Made by a program: the position numbers and the translations under genes. DNA of 64,000 bases from Zygnema cylindricum (lineage: Eukaryota > Streptophyta > Zygnematophyceae > Zygnematales > Zygnemataceae). Of the stretch, positions 9,364 through 20,354 are shown one piece after another. The DNA lies in the NCBI GenBank assembly GCA_037447655.1, contig JBBHKE010003067.1:86159-150158 (forward strand), given 5' to 3'. Under the pieces are notes generated by a model. The model searched no databases and was not told where the DNA came from. It was given only the letters and a program-made list of their open reading frames with translations. Position 1 is the first letter of the stretch; each line of letters begins with the position of its first letter.

Positions 9364-9885
9364 CACAGCAACTACAATCATCCATCATTTTATTGTCCCC
9401 AAACCAAATCCGTTGTACTACCCTAAGCTTCTTTATTCCCCCCAGCCTATCAAAACACACATGCCCTAACCGCTTATGCCATATCATCAAGTTTGGGACA
9501 CCAACATGGTAAGCATTTTTCTTTTTATTACTCTGGTTAAGCCTAAACCTTCTTTGCCTATCTTTATTAGTTGTGAAGTAGACTTCATCCCCATACTTAG
9601 AAGTAAAGACTTTTTTTCTAGTGAAGGTATCAAATTTTTTATCATGTAGCATAAATGTAGAGACAAGATTTTTACTCAGCTGGGGAATGTAGATTATATT
9701 TGAAAATGTGAGTGTAGATGTCTTACCCTTTACTAAGACTTTCACATCTACCAAACCCACTAGATCTGTAGTAACTACTCTCCCAACCCCATACTCTAAC
9801 TCTACAGTAGGGTTTTTTTTTAGCTTGGTGAAGAGGTGTTTGTCATGACACATATGAATGGATGCACCTGAGTCGATAATCTAAC
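9364..9885 (-). pseudogene. Copia-C/D-type protease and pre-integrase fragment
   Basis: Read on the minus strand, the fragment begins next to the protease active site (a TCAGGTGCATCC DSGAS-like coding stretch near 9865-9880). It continues through a long open stretch (LVSTFMLHDKKFDTF...) to the integrase zinc region (IWHKRLGHVCFDRL, then CSCC). It stops at the LTR junction, so no integrase core remains. Sequence is close to Copia-C and Copia-D but more diverged, with an in-frame TAG near the expected WIIDSG tryptophan. Confidence 0.85.
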
Positions 9886-10730
9886 CTTCTTCTAGAGCTT
9901 TTTGAATCACTCCAAGAGCATACTTGTGTTTCCAGGGTATCTCCATCTCCTACAAATTCTTGCCAAAAAGAAGCTCCTCATCCTTCTTTTACAAAAGCTT
10001 CTCCTCCTCGGTCACTTGTTTCACTTGTGTGGCCACAAGTGTCTTCTTTTTTCCTGCGGAAGAACCCCCTCTATGGTTTATTTTAGAGCCTCAGCTGCGA
10101 TAGCTTGATACAATCCGAAATGAAGTGTCCCGGCTTTTTACAAAAGTGGCAAAGACCCTTTGGGAGCCTTAGTCCTCCAGACTGATCTCTCTCTCATTTG
10201 AATCTGTTGTAAGGCTTCCTAGAATCCTTCCCCCACCGGTCGTTGCGGCAACTATAGATTGAACGCTCGTTTCTCCACTCCAAATCTTAATAGTGTTCTC
10301 GTGCACAAGTATCATCTGGACAACTGTGTTCTAGTTCCAAAAAGTGTAATCTATTTCTTGCACGAGGTACATTATGTTCTCATATTCATTGGGAACCTTC
10401 ATTATGAGAGTGTTGACTTTTACCTTCATTGTTCCTATCCACTCGGCACTTTCCATCTCCATGAACAAAAAAAAGAGATCATTATAGTAGTCTAGCATTT
10501 TTTCCCCTTTGTAAGTGTTATCCCCTAGCCTTTGCTCGCAACGCTGGAGTTTCTCAATGGTACTAGCTCTATTGATCTCCAATAAAGTCTCCTATAACTC
10601 CTTGGCCTTGAGAATGTCAAGACAAGAGGTTGCCACAGCTTGAGTAAGGTGCCTCAGAATGAAATGTCTGGCAGCCATGTTTTTGTATTCCCACATTTGA
10701 ATATTGTTTTTCCTTAGTCTTTACGGCCGA
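9886..10730 (-). pseudogene. gag: Copia-C/D-type gag fragment
   Basis: Minus-strand pieces match the Copia-C Gag order: a retained stretch with TYKGEKMLDYYNDLFFLFMEMES and VKVNTLIMKVPNEYENIMY (10331-10582), then a knuckle with FCKKPGHF-like coding near 10120-10160, then the acidic linker. Frameshifts and stops break it up. On the right it joins Ty3 gag sequence at about 10730 (GTCTTTACGGCCG), a chimeric junction. Confidence 0.8.
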
Positions 10731-10734
10731 CGCT

Positions 10735-12075
10735 GATAAGTCGGTCTTTGCTTGTCTCTTCTTTGCGACGATGTTGAGGTACGAAGCTGCCTTCGATTGT
10801 CTCTTACGCTAATATTCTAGGCTCTCGAAAGGAAAGTTTGTGCGTGATGCGCTTTAGGAGGTTCCAGATCCCACCCCATCACAACTTCGTCATCTTCGCC
10901 CGTCGCGGATTACTCTTCAAGCTCTGCCACCTTTTGTAGTAATTCTTTTTTCTCCGGTAGAGTTTCTGAGCGGCCGTCAGAGGAAGAGTCCGAGAGGGAG
11001 ATCCCAAACGCAGGGCTGCCTGTTCTACAGCCACCGCGGCTACTTGCAAACTCTGATGTTGGATTATATTCTCCAGGGTAAGTCTGGATTGAACCGTTGG
11101 AGTTCTTTCTGGTTTGTTTATGGCGCGATGCCCCCAAGGGTAAAGGAGCTAGAGAGGGAGAGGATTCACGGCAGTTTCTCGTCCGCCGGTAAACAGTGCA
11201 TAATGCATCATCTCCTTTGGGACCCCATTCTTTCAAAAACATTGCCCCTCCTTGTGTCCGATGAATTCACAAGCCTCACATTTGCAGCAATCCGTGGTGT
11301 ATTTTCTCCGTAACTCATTGGAGATTTGGGAATCATCGAACTTTGAGAGTTTGATTTGTCGCAACTGAGCTTGGGACATTTTGGCAGTTTCAGACTAGGG
11401 AGTTGGGCCGTAATTGTTTTTGGTCACCGGTGTTATGTCTTCCGATCCTCCGCATTGTTTCATTTCTTCCTTTTTCTTGGTCCGTTTAGCTCTTTCATTT
11501 TCCCATTTCTTTTGCTTGAGTGCCAATTCGGGTTTGAGCTTCCGAGGCAACGCTTCCAACCATGACTGGTTTGCTGGCAGTTCAAACAGTTGTACATGAA
11601 GACTCGGTCATCGGCCCCCATTGCTTGTTCAGATCCGCTATCCACCACCTGTGTCCCCTTAAGCTTCCGCAAAGCTAAAAGTTATGCTGAATCCGCGTTG
11701 TTAGGAGGCCATTCTCTGGCAAACCCTGCAAAGTTTCCCCTAGTTTTGCTTGTTATCGCCTTCTCTCTGACCTCACTATGAACGAAGTGGTCGTAGAACT
11801 TCATTGCATCCAGAGATATTTCTTTAGCGGATGGATTAATGTCCTGGATGGCTCGTCTGGCGATCCAATTGTCGAAGGCAGTCCCCTTTTGGGCCCGAAC
11901 TAATTTCGGACTGCGATAAAGTATTTGGTTGCCATAGCCGGTAGATCAATGGTTGATAGTTTTGTGAGGCTCAATAATCTGTTGAAAAGAGTCTAGGGAG
12001 TTTCACTCTTTTGACAACGGAATTCCGTAAATTCTCTGATAGCATATTCATTCCTTTCTGTGTAAACGAGTCTCC
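10735..12075 (-). pseudogene. gag: Ty3/gypsy gag fragment with CCHC knuckles (copy 2)
   Basis: This segment is collinear with 28990-30330 of the large Ty3 element, same orientation. It encodes a zinc knuckle CLNCQQTSHGWKRC (CX2CX4HX4C, about 11560-11600) and, further along, FLKEWGPKGDDALCTVYRR, equivalent to the sequence after the second knuckle of the main copy. Frameshifts are frequent. The next part of the gene lies to the right in inverted orientation (12088-12848) rather than to the left. Confidence 0.75.
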
Positions 12076-12087
12076 AGGTGTTTAAAA

Positions 12088-12848
12088 TAGTTGTCTTTCA
12101 CTCCTCCAGCAGTAATTTTGAACGACACAATAGATCTCAAAATCATACCCACCAATCCGCCTCCCTCTGCAGTAAAGAAATTGCCTCCCGAATTCAAAAA
12201 TTACAAGACAACTACGCAAAGGGAGATGGAAAAACAGGCAGAAGAAAAGGGAAAATGGAAAAACAAAGACTGGTTCGAACAATATTTGGCAAAACGCCTA
12301 GAAGATAACACACCATAAACACCTGTTGAGCCAAAATACGAGAATGAAAGTGAGGAAGCAAGGGGGGGGAAGCATGAAAAATTGGAGGAACTAGGTTCTC
12401 CCATTTCGTCGGCAAAAACTCAACCTCATTCCTCCAAACCAGAGGTGATGTTAGTAAGGCATCTCACGCCCTAGGCCCTCACTCATGTGAAAACACTAGC
12501 CTTTTCTCGCAACCTGCTGGAAGAAATCCTCATTGAAGCACTCTGAGAGGAAATTCACTTAGAAGGGGAGAAAAGAGACAGGGCAGACGAGGCCAAGTCG
12601 GTCTTTTTGTCAACAGACCTAAAGACCCCTATGATGGATAGGGATTATAAGACGTTATCCGTTGCTCTCATCCTCAACCAAAGAGAAATTTCAATCTCAG
12701 CCGATACGGAGGATACCATGATGTAGTGGTCGACACCTGAGCACTCCCAAACCTATTTACCACTTCGGCTTTGCACCAAATGCTCAAAGAAATGCGACCT
12801 GAAATCTGCTTTAGTAACATCAGCCTAAACACGGTTAGCAGTGGGAAT
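12088..12848 (+). pseudogene. Ty3/gypsy gag C-terminus and protease fragment, inverted
   Basis: The plus-strand translation (TNPPPSAVKKLPPEFKNY, then QAEEKGKWKNKDWFEQYLA) aligns with the minus-strand gag C-terminus of the main Ty3 element (28598-29059). The protease follows: VVVDT, a stop in place of the active-site Gly, then ALPNL (about 12726-12760). The fragment ends near a TVSSGN coding stretch, where a dispersed repeat begins. The protease is inactive as read. Confidence 0.8.
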
Positions 12849-13110
12849 GTCAAGCGTGCCAAAGAAACATGAGAGGAGAGCTCACGGCCCGGAGTAATCG
12901 GCATCAAAGTCCTGCAAACAACCCCCCAAAATGCGAATGCTTCCCATAATAATACATATGCTCACGGCTGCCCTCATTTCTCCCTTGCACATGCATGCAA
13001 AAATAGGGATGAGTGCATGGGGAGGGCGAAAAGATATCTCCTCCCCCTCTTTTCCCCACTTTGTCGGGGGAAGGTATGAAGTTTTTCGTAATGGAGCCGG
13101 GTTCCTGATT
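12849..13110 (-). repeat. Dispersed ~265-bp repeat, copy 1
   Basis: GTCAAGCGTGCC opens a segment repeated at 14308-14570 in the same orientation and, diverged and inverted, at about 55058-55340. All three copies contain a TGCATGCA core flanked by ATAGGGATGAG-like sequence and a CT-rich block. Each sits beside Ty3 sequence, so it may be the head of the Ty3 LTR or a separate small transposon. Confidence 0.65.
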
Positions 13111-14246
13111 TGTGACGGTCTGTGAAAGTCTAACAAAGATTCTCTCAAAATCCACTATTTTGGTACAAAAGATTGTGGTAATCAAACCCGGAGGAAAACC
13201 AACTGAACTCCCAAAAAGGACTACCAAAGAGAGAACATAGATACTTCCACTTAGAATAATGAAAGAATAAAATATAGATATGTTGTCTCATAATAAACAA
13301 TATCACCTTGCCATAGAAAAATATAGAATAAAGGTAGAATTTGGAATGATAGCAAGCGAGCTCAACCAACCCCCAAAACGTAACTCAGACAACAAGAGGA
13401 GACGCAATCTCTCCCGAAGACACCGGAACATGTAAGGCTTCCTTAAATCCTTAGTTTTCGCAACTCGGAACTAGCAAGACCCTTCTCGGTTTTCTAACAG
13501 ACACCAATCCCAAATCGTCCAAAGAGAAAAGAAAGTGCCAACTACCCAACAGGACTACGACTTCAACAAAAGACGGATGCAAACCAAGATGGAAAAAGGG
13601 TCACAATCACATACAAAACAAAAGTTCTTTACAAAAAAGTTTGCTTGAATTTCTAGGGTTTTTCTCAAGAGATAGTACTTAAACAGCAACCTGTCTCCTT
13701 CGCCCCCAAGTGCCTTATACAAGCAAAGTTTGTCCTACTGACAGTACCAAAGTCAAAGCAATACTAGGAGCCAATCAGCGGCCAAAAATTGTTATTGTAC
13801 GGACATAAGATAAAACAGGTCGTACTACACTAAGGGCAAAGAGTTAAGCCACTATCTCTGGCTAGATTTGCAGCTAAATATCCTGTTATGATACACTTTT
13901 GAGCAACAAAGTCGCGAATTGACGTGAAACGCCTAACTTTGACTTAAGGTAATAAATGCTCTACCCGGCTGGTGGACCTGAACTAACATTCTACACACAT
14001 CCAACATCAAAATATACAACACTATCCGAAAAGTTACGTGGCGTTCCACAATGTAGCTTCCAAAGTGACAGGTGGAAACTGGTCACATGTAACAAAATGG
14101 TAATCTTTGAAGCGAAATAACTCCGTCGTACGGCCTCCGTTAGGCACGAAATAAAGTGCATTCCGCTCTATTTAGAAAATAGAAGAAACTTTTCCGGCTT
14201 GGTACACTCTTTCCTAAGTACTCGGTTGACCGTACAGGGGAGAAAG
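13111..14246 (-). repeat. Ty3 LTR, 3' copy (left)
   Basis: About 1.13 kb starting TGTGACGGTCTG and ending ACAGGGGAGAAAG match 33017-34144 in the same orientation over almost the whole length. Together they flank the minus-strand Ty3 internal region. The outer boundary is uncertain: homology to the right copy stops at 14246 only because another LTR interrupts the right copy. The real LTR may extend to about 14566, where a minus-strand purine tract AAGAGGGGGGAAA (14567-14579) looks like the PPT. Confidence 0.75.
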
Positions 14247-14299
14247 GGCCTGAAAAATCAATAGAGATATAAAGAAGTGTCGGTAAAGCCAACAAGCTA

Positions 14300-14570
14300 G
14301 ATAGTTGTCAAGCGTGCCGGAGAAACATGAAAGGAGGGCCCACTGCCTGGAGTAATTTACATCGGAGTCTTGCAAACAACCCCATAGAATGCAAATGCTT
14401 CCCATAATAATGCCTATGCCCACTGCTGCCCGCACTTCTCCCTTGCACATGCATGCAAAAATAGGGATGAGTACATGGGGAGGGGGAAAAGATATCTCCT
14501 CCCCCTCTTTTTCCCACCTGGCCTGGGGAAGGGATGGAATTCTTAGTAATGCAGCCGGTTTCTTGATTTC
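14300..14570 (-). repeat. Dispersed ~265-bp repeat, copy 2
   Basis: It matches 12849-13110 from GTCAAGCGTGCC through the TGCATGCA core to GGTTTCTTGATTT. It lies between the left Ty3 LTR and the integrase end, next to a purine tract on the minus strand and a short palindrome (14577-14596, CTTAGTCA/TGACTAAG). Its position just after the candidate PPT suggests it may be the first part of the Ty3 3' LTR. Confidence 0.65.
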
Positions 14571-14599
14571 CCCCCTCTTAGTCAACCGTGACTAAGACT

Positions 14600-15925
14600 T
14601 AAAAATAATTACCCGCCCAATTCGTAGTTTCCGCAGAATCAGAATGTAGAGGGTTTAGGACGAGGGTCCCAAGAGGAGGGGAGGCAGGTATGATGCAAAC
14701 ACTAGTCATATCGATCACATACCAGTACAAGATTTTGAGAGGATGACGGGAGGCAGCCGGAGGAACATGAAGCTTGATCGGCAAAAAAAGTGAGGTGGAA
14801 AGTAGGCTCGTCTTCCAATCCTCGGAGGTGATAGGAAACTACGTTGATTTGATTTTCCTTGATTTTTTGACCATCCTTTTCTTCTAGTGTGAAGACACCC
14901 TTATTGGAAACCTCTACCAGTTTGAAGATCACCCTTACCGCAGAAATGTCCAGACTGTCATTTTTCTGTGTATCTGATACACGAAATCACCAGGTAGAAA
15001 TCGCCGTTGCCGCAGGACAAAATTCCCGCTCCGGAGTTGTAAATACTAGAGTAGATCCCAATGCTGAGCTTCTTGTACAATTCCCCATGGCCAGAGGCAT
15101 TTCTCGGTGAAATACCTTGGCTGTGTCGGCAATCAGTTTTATGACCGTTCCTTTGCTGTCCATCTTGGGAAGGACCCTTGCTTGGGCGGAGGCAACATCG
15201 GGTAGGATTGGATGTCGTCCGAACAAAATGAAGTATAGACAATTGGAGAGGAGGGATGCTTGCCAGCTGAATGTGTACACAGGGCAATCCAAGGCACCCT
15301 TCTATCTCACTCTCCTAAATCCTCGTCCACATTATATTTACGCAGTGATTGCTTCACTCTCTGTAAGCACCTTTCGCCCAAAAAATCGGCTTGTGGATGG
15401 TCTCAACAGGTCAGCCGGTGATCGATGAGGCACAATTCCAACAAGTTGGAGAATTCTCCCAAAAATTCGGAGCCCTGGTCGATCAGAACTTCGGCTTGGG
15501 CCCCAAATTAGGACAACACTCTTTGCAAAAATGTGTCCGCAATCGCCTTCGACCCCTTCCAGGGTAAGACCACCAATTTGATCCACTTGGAAAAATACTC
15601 TATCATTACCAATACAAAGCAAATCCTTCGTGTGCTAATGGGGAGAGGACCCAGCAGATCCAAAGACCAACGATAAAACATTCCCCGGATGGGAAGGGAA
15701 TGAAGCTCGACACCTCCCTTTTTGTCGAAGCTACTTTGACGCGGTCACAAGAAAAACACGTCTATATAGTTCTGTTGACTTGGGTGTGCAACCCTTGCCA
15801 CTATCACGATCGTGTGACCAGGGAGGTGGTCCGTTTTTGCCGAAAATGGCCACATTGTTGGTGGAGGCGAAAAATAAGAGTCTCCCTATCGGCCGTGGGA
15901 GGAACCACTTTCCTCGTCCCGTCTC
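14600..15925 (-). pseudogene. Ty3 integrase (broken)
   Basis: Reading the minus strand from 15925, a frameshifted integrase core retains an FAKSVV...DRPGL-like stretch (15338-15622, partly out of frame). A segment with FSWQAS and FGRHPILP follows (14987-15292), typical of the end of Ty3 integrases, and then a C-terminal stretch (14702-14932, FKLVEVSNKGVFTLEEKDG). Several stops and frame changes make it non-functional. It lies between RNase H and the 3' LTR, the Ty3 position. Confidence 0.8.
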
Positions 15926-15937
15926 CCCATTTTCGGA

Positions 15938-16590
15938 TTAAAATGCATATTGCCCATTTGTACGCCACCATTTGAGTTTGAACCGAAATAATTGCACTCC
16001 AAGCAAATGGGAAAGAGGGGAACCTTGTTGGATAGATTGAAGTGCATTGGGGTTATTCCAAATATCTTTCCAACCGGCTCCTATTGGCCCCTGCCCCTCC
16101 ATATCTGGAGAGAAAGTCGACAGTTCCCCACCTGGTTGAGGAAGCCAAATAAATGCAGAGGAAGCTCGAATGAGTCCCAATTTGATTTCAGGATATTCAT
16201 CGTGACGCGCCCCACTGGAATCTCTAATGAAAGGATCATGATTTCTGCTAAGTTTGTCGAGATTCCCATAGATTTCTCCGGCCCGGTGGATTATGTTCAA
16301 ATCATATTTTTGCAATATTAATACCCATCTAGCTAGCTTGCTAGTTAGCTTGTTGTTATCCATAATCCACTTGAGAGGTTGGTGATCCGTAATCAGAGTG
16401 AAATGAATTCTGTACAGATATGGTCTCAAATGTTGGATGGCCCCAAACAACCGCCAATAATTCCCCGTGGTTCTTGCTGTAATTCCCCTCCGCTCGGTTG
16501 TTACTTCTACTGGTGTAAGCAACCACATATTTAGCCCCTGCATCATCTAGTTGGGCTAAAACAGCTCCCAATCAAAACCGGCTCCAATCA
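15938..16590 (-). pseudogene. Ty3 RNase H (broken)
   Basis: Minus-strand ORFs in two frames (16356-16571 and 15938-16546) together show the Ty3 RNase H pattern. An early MGAVLAQLDDAGAKYVVAY stretch and SKNHGELLAVVW lie in one frame. LYRIHFTLITDHQPLKWIMD, SKLARWVLILQKYDLNIIH and LDKLSRN lie in the other. The frame change between GELLAVVW and the following helix inactivates it. Confidence 0.87.
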
Positions 16591-16639
16591 GTGTATCGGA
16601 GGAACGCCCTCTGATGATCGGGCATCCGGAGAACTAGGT

Positions 16640-17214
16640 GTTGCTTAAGGGGAATCCTTCAGAAATTGGAATGAAATCTGCTGCTCCTCCGTCCATTGCC
16701 ACTCCTAGTCCTTCCACGACAACTGGTTCAAAGGCTGAGCATGATTATTGAATTCAGGGATGAATCTGCGATAGTAGTTAGGCACATCTAAAAACGTGTG
16801 GAGTGCAGATACAACCTGAGGAGGGGGAATGACATGAAGGGCTGCCACCTTGACCATATGGGGACCCACTATCCCGAGTGTAACTTCATGTCCCAAGTAA
16901 ATAATTTTTTGCACCTCAAAAAATCCCTTACTCAGGTGACATTTACAGCCCGCTGCTTGAAGAGCCCGGAGTACAATCTTTTGTGCTCTAGATGTTCCTC
17001 AAAGGTCTTCGCAAAGATAATAAAATTGTCGATGTAACACCGTGCACACTCAATTCCTCGGAGCGCCTCGTCCATGGCACGTTGAATTTGGCTGGTGCAT
17101 TTTTACCCCGAATGGCATGTAGAGACATTGATTCAACCTGGACCCTGCTGAAAACGTTGTGTTTTCTCCGTGCTTTGGCTCCATTGCGATCTGGTGGAAC
17201 CCATTATTTATGTC
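16640..17214 (-). pseudogene. Ty3 reverse transcriptase, C-terminal part (broken)
   Basis: The minus strand encodes the RT palm. The active-site motif reads YIDN (17025-17036) instead of YIDD, followed by FIIFAKTFEEHLEH. KIIYLGHEVTLG and FLDVPNYYRRFIPEF then form the RT-RNase H connection (16705-16914). The second catalytic Asp is lost. The right edge is the Copia-B1 insertion; DINNGFHQIAMEPKHGE next to it rejoins the fragment at 21533. Confidence 0.87.
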
Positions 17215-17219
17215 TAAAG

Positions 17220-18393
17220 TGTTGATATTTGAGTATTTTCTAGGTTTTTATAGAAAATAATCAAGGGCAGTCTGTCCCTGACTCCCTTCTCTAAGCCCCC
17301 ACACTTATTGTAGTCACCGAAAACTTGATAAGGAGCTAGAGCCATGGCTGCCTAAGCTCACTAGAGAAGACAGGAGGTGGATTAGGTAGATTTACCAAAA
17401 GGTACTTGACGGACCCAGGAATTGATCCTGGTACTTGCTGTTCGCCAAGTTACCGTAGCCGTTAGCTCTAACCGTTAAGTTTAGGACTAATATTACGATA
17501 TATAGGGTTTGATAAAGATATAAAATTTTACAAGTAGATTAATTTGTTTAACGGTTAATAGATACTTAGTGCATAGATATAGTTTGATTTAGTACGGAGT
17601 ACGCTATGGGGACGAAACGGATACCGCGCATTTGTTTCGATAGCGAAACAAATACCTCGCGTCGAATTTCAGCGGCTAAGATTATAGCCGGTTTTGATCG
17701 GACGGCCGCGATAGGCGCCGCGATCATGGTAGAGGTAATTTTGGCGTTTTACGGTCTTTGTCATGTCAGATGACAAGTGGCGTGATAACATTGGATTACG
17801 GGAACTCCGGAGATTACGGGAACAAATCCTGATTTGACACGTGTTGACATTTTGGCGATGTTGTACAATGGTCATACAGAAAGTACACCGGTACCTGTAC
17901 TTTTATGTACGACATAATAATTTGATTGGTGCCATACTTGAGTAGATAGATTTTTAGAGGGGGAATAGGACTTAGATAATTATGGGTAGGTATTTGCCTC
18001 TCCTTGAGAGCACCTTGTATAAAACGCAAACTTTGGCCAGCCATAACTATTAATTTACTTGACCATTTTCAGTGATTGTTTTTGCTGCCGACTCAAGGGA
18101 GTCCAGACTACATAGTGGTGTAGTAAGCTAGAGTTTTATTTTGCCAGGGTGGCTGCATTTCAAAGGGAAAGTCAAAGTGGGTGAAAGTGTCCAAATCTCA
18201 TATTCTAACTTTGCATTCTGTGGTGGAACTTAGCACATAGAAAATGTTATTTCACAGAGGTGAATCTATATTGGGGTTCTGACTGTCAAGTGGTCAGTCA
18301 TTTGGGTTTATATCAAGTTAGGAGTCGGCACTATCTGGATTAGCTTATTTGGATCTGCCTACTCTGAGGGCGAATGGAGGTCTCACAGTTTCA
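17220..18393 (+). repeat. Copia-B1 5' LTR
   Basis: It has the same layout as the B2 LTR: antisense tRNA-like block (about 17405-17490), GTAC hairpin, TATAAA near 18017 and the Gag ATG at 18374. Confidence 0.9.
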
Positions 18394-20293
18394 AGTTATG
18401 GGCCCACCATCTAGGGTGCCTATGTTCGATCGAAATGAATTCACTTATTGGGAGTTTACTATGGAGGGATTGCTTTTCGAGAAGCACTTATAGGGAATTT
18501 TTTCGGGAAAACTGAGATGTCCGCCACCTGGCTTTGGAAGAGCTTACTATGGAGAATCATCTGTGGCTGGCCAGAATATCAACCGAAGTTCAGATGCAAC
18601 GGAAGGTGAAGGGTAAAACCTTTCCGTGAATGGGGAAATAGTGGAGAAGGAATAAAAGACACCTATGGTGAGGAGAGCTAGGCTTTCAGCTATGGTACCA
18701 CTTGTAGGGATTAAAACTGAAGAAAATGACAGAAAACCATGGAAATACAAAAACACTATAGCAAAACATCTCATACTTAGATATGCATCTAAGTTTATAG
18801 TTATCACTCTTTAAAATCTTACCAAGTCTTCAGAGATATGGGAAGAACTAATTCAGATTTATAAAAGTGAGACAATTTAGAGACAGCAGTTAGTAAAACA
18901 GGAAATAGAGGCATATGTTTATAAAGGCGGTAACATGATATAGTTTTGCAATGATATTGCTGCGTTATATGTTGATCTTGCTAGTGTGGGATATATAGAA
19001 TCTGAGGAGAGAAAGATTAATACACTACTCATGAAACTCCCAGATGAGTACGAAAACATCATTTGTCGTATGTAGGCAATTGATGGTTCTTCATGGACTT
19101 GGAGCTTTACCATGGGGATAATTCTTGTGAGGGAAAGCACTATGGAGCTTCGTAGGGGAAGTGACTGGGTGAAAGCATTTACAGCTGGCAGTGATTGGCG
19201 GAAGCGTGATGAGAGGAACCGTGGTGACGAGCGGAAGCATAATGAGAGGAAGAAAGACAAAGGTAAACGATATCGGAACTTTTGGTGGAAAGGAAGGGAG
19301 AGGAAAAGAAATGGGAGCTTTGAAAAATGGGATTTGCTTCCTTTGTAGGGAACCGGGCCATTATATGGAGGAATGCCCTTGTTTGGAGAAACATAGAAGT
19401 TGGAATGTGGATGAGGAGGAAGAAGGGGAAGAGGAGAAAGAGGATGAAGATATTTTAGAGCTTCTCCGGATTAGTAGTATGGGGAAGAGAGAAAAAAACA
19501 CAAAAATTCCACAAAAGCAACAGTGTACTTTTGGAGGTATAACGAAAGTAAAAAGAGAGGAGGTACTTGAGGATGTCGAGGAGTGTAAAGTGTATGACTT
19601 AGAAATGAGAGAGTCAGATCTAGGATCCATAAGCAAAAACGGGAAAGATAAAATTAATGGGGATAATTTTATTGATAATATGGAAACAAAAATCTGGTCG
19701 GAAATAGAGACTTCAACGGATTCTGAGAAAAAAAGAGAAGTGAAACTCGAAGAGGTTTTAAAGGATAGATGAGAAGAGAATATTTGATTAAATGTTTAGG
19801 GGAGAAGAAATATTTATTGGGAATTAAATTAAAAAGTGATAGTGGAAAGAATTCCATGGGAGAGAGTGAGGGAAGTTAAAAAAATGGGGTAATTATCATG
19901 GATAAAAATATAGTACGGAAGATATAGAACTTATGAGGAACTTAGTGGGGACTAGTGTTTTATGGGAATATTTGGGGCCGGATGGATTTGACATCACTAC
20001 TTGGTGTGATATTGCTTCTGAAGATGTGCCTGTGAAAGGGTTATCATCCGGGTATGTGTTGCAGGTTGGGGATAGGGCTGACTGTTGGAAATGCAAAAGG
20101 GAAAGTAGATTCTGGTTGGATCAAAAGCGGAGGAGGTGGAGAAAATCTTTGATCGGATTTATGATAAGTGGGGTGCTAAATAAAATGTGTGATGCAATTA
20201 TTATTTTAGTTCATCTAATGCATTGTTTTAAATACGCGAGTATTTTTCTTAAGTTTTTTAAAAGAATTAGAAAAAGAAAAAATGAATAGGGGA
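18374..20293 (+). pseudogene. gag: Copia-B1 Gag-only ORF (broken)
   Basis: It is collinear with the intact 678-codon B2 ORF. The start lies in the LTR. Stops include TAG for Trp near 18489 and further nonsense codons before 19110. Longer open pieces (19191-19772 and 19933-20289) retain the knuckle CFLCREPGHYMEEC in one frame and the RNase H-like tail (GPDGFDITTWCDIASEDVPVKG). The 33-nt repeat expanded in B2 is nearly single-copy here. Confidence 0.88.
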
Positions 20294-20354
20294 AGGATTG
20301 TTTGTTTATTTGTTTTTAAGAGTTGAAACGAAGTAGATTAGAAAATAAGCGGAG

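Noticed and set aside
12904-13227. 107-codon minus-strand ORF and the similar ORF at 14214-14585 as host genes
   Set aside because: Both lie in the dispersed repeat and Ty3 LTR. The aligned frames probably reflect DNA similarity, although I note it in the repeat finding.
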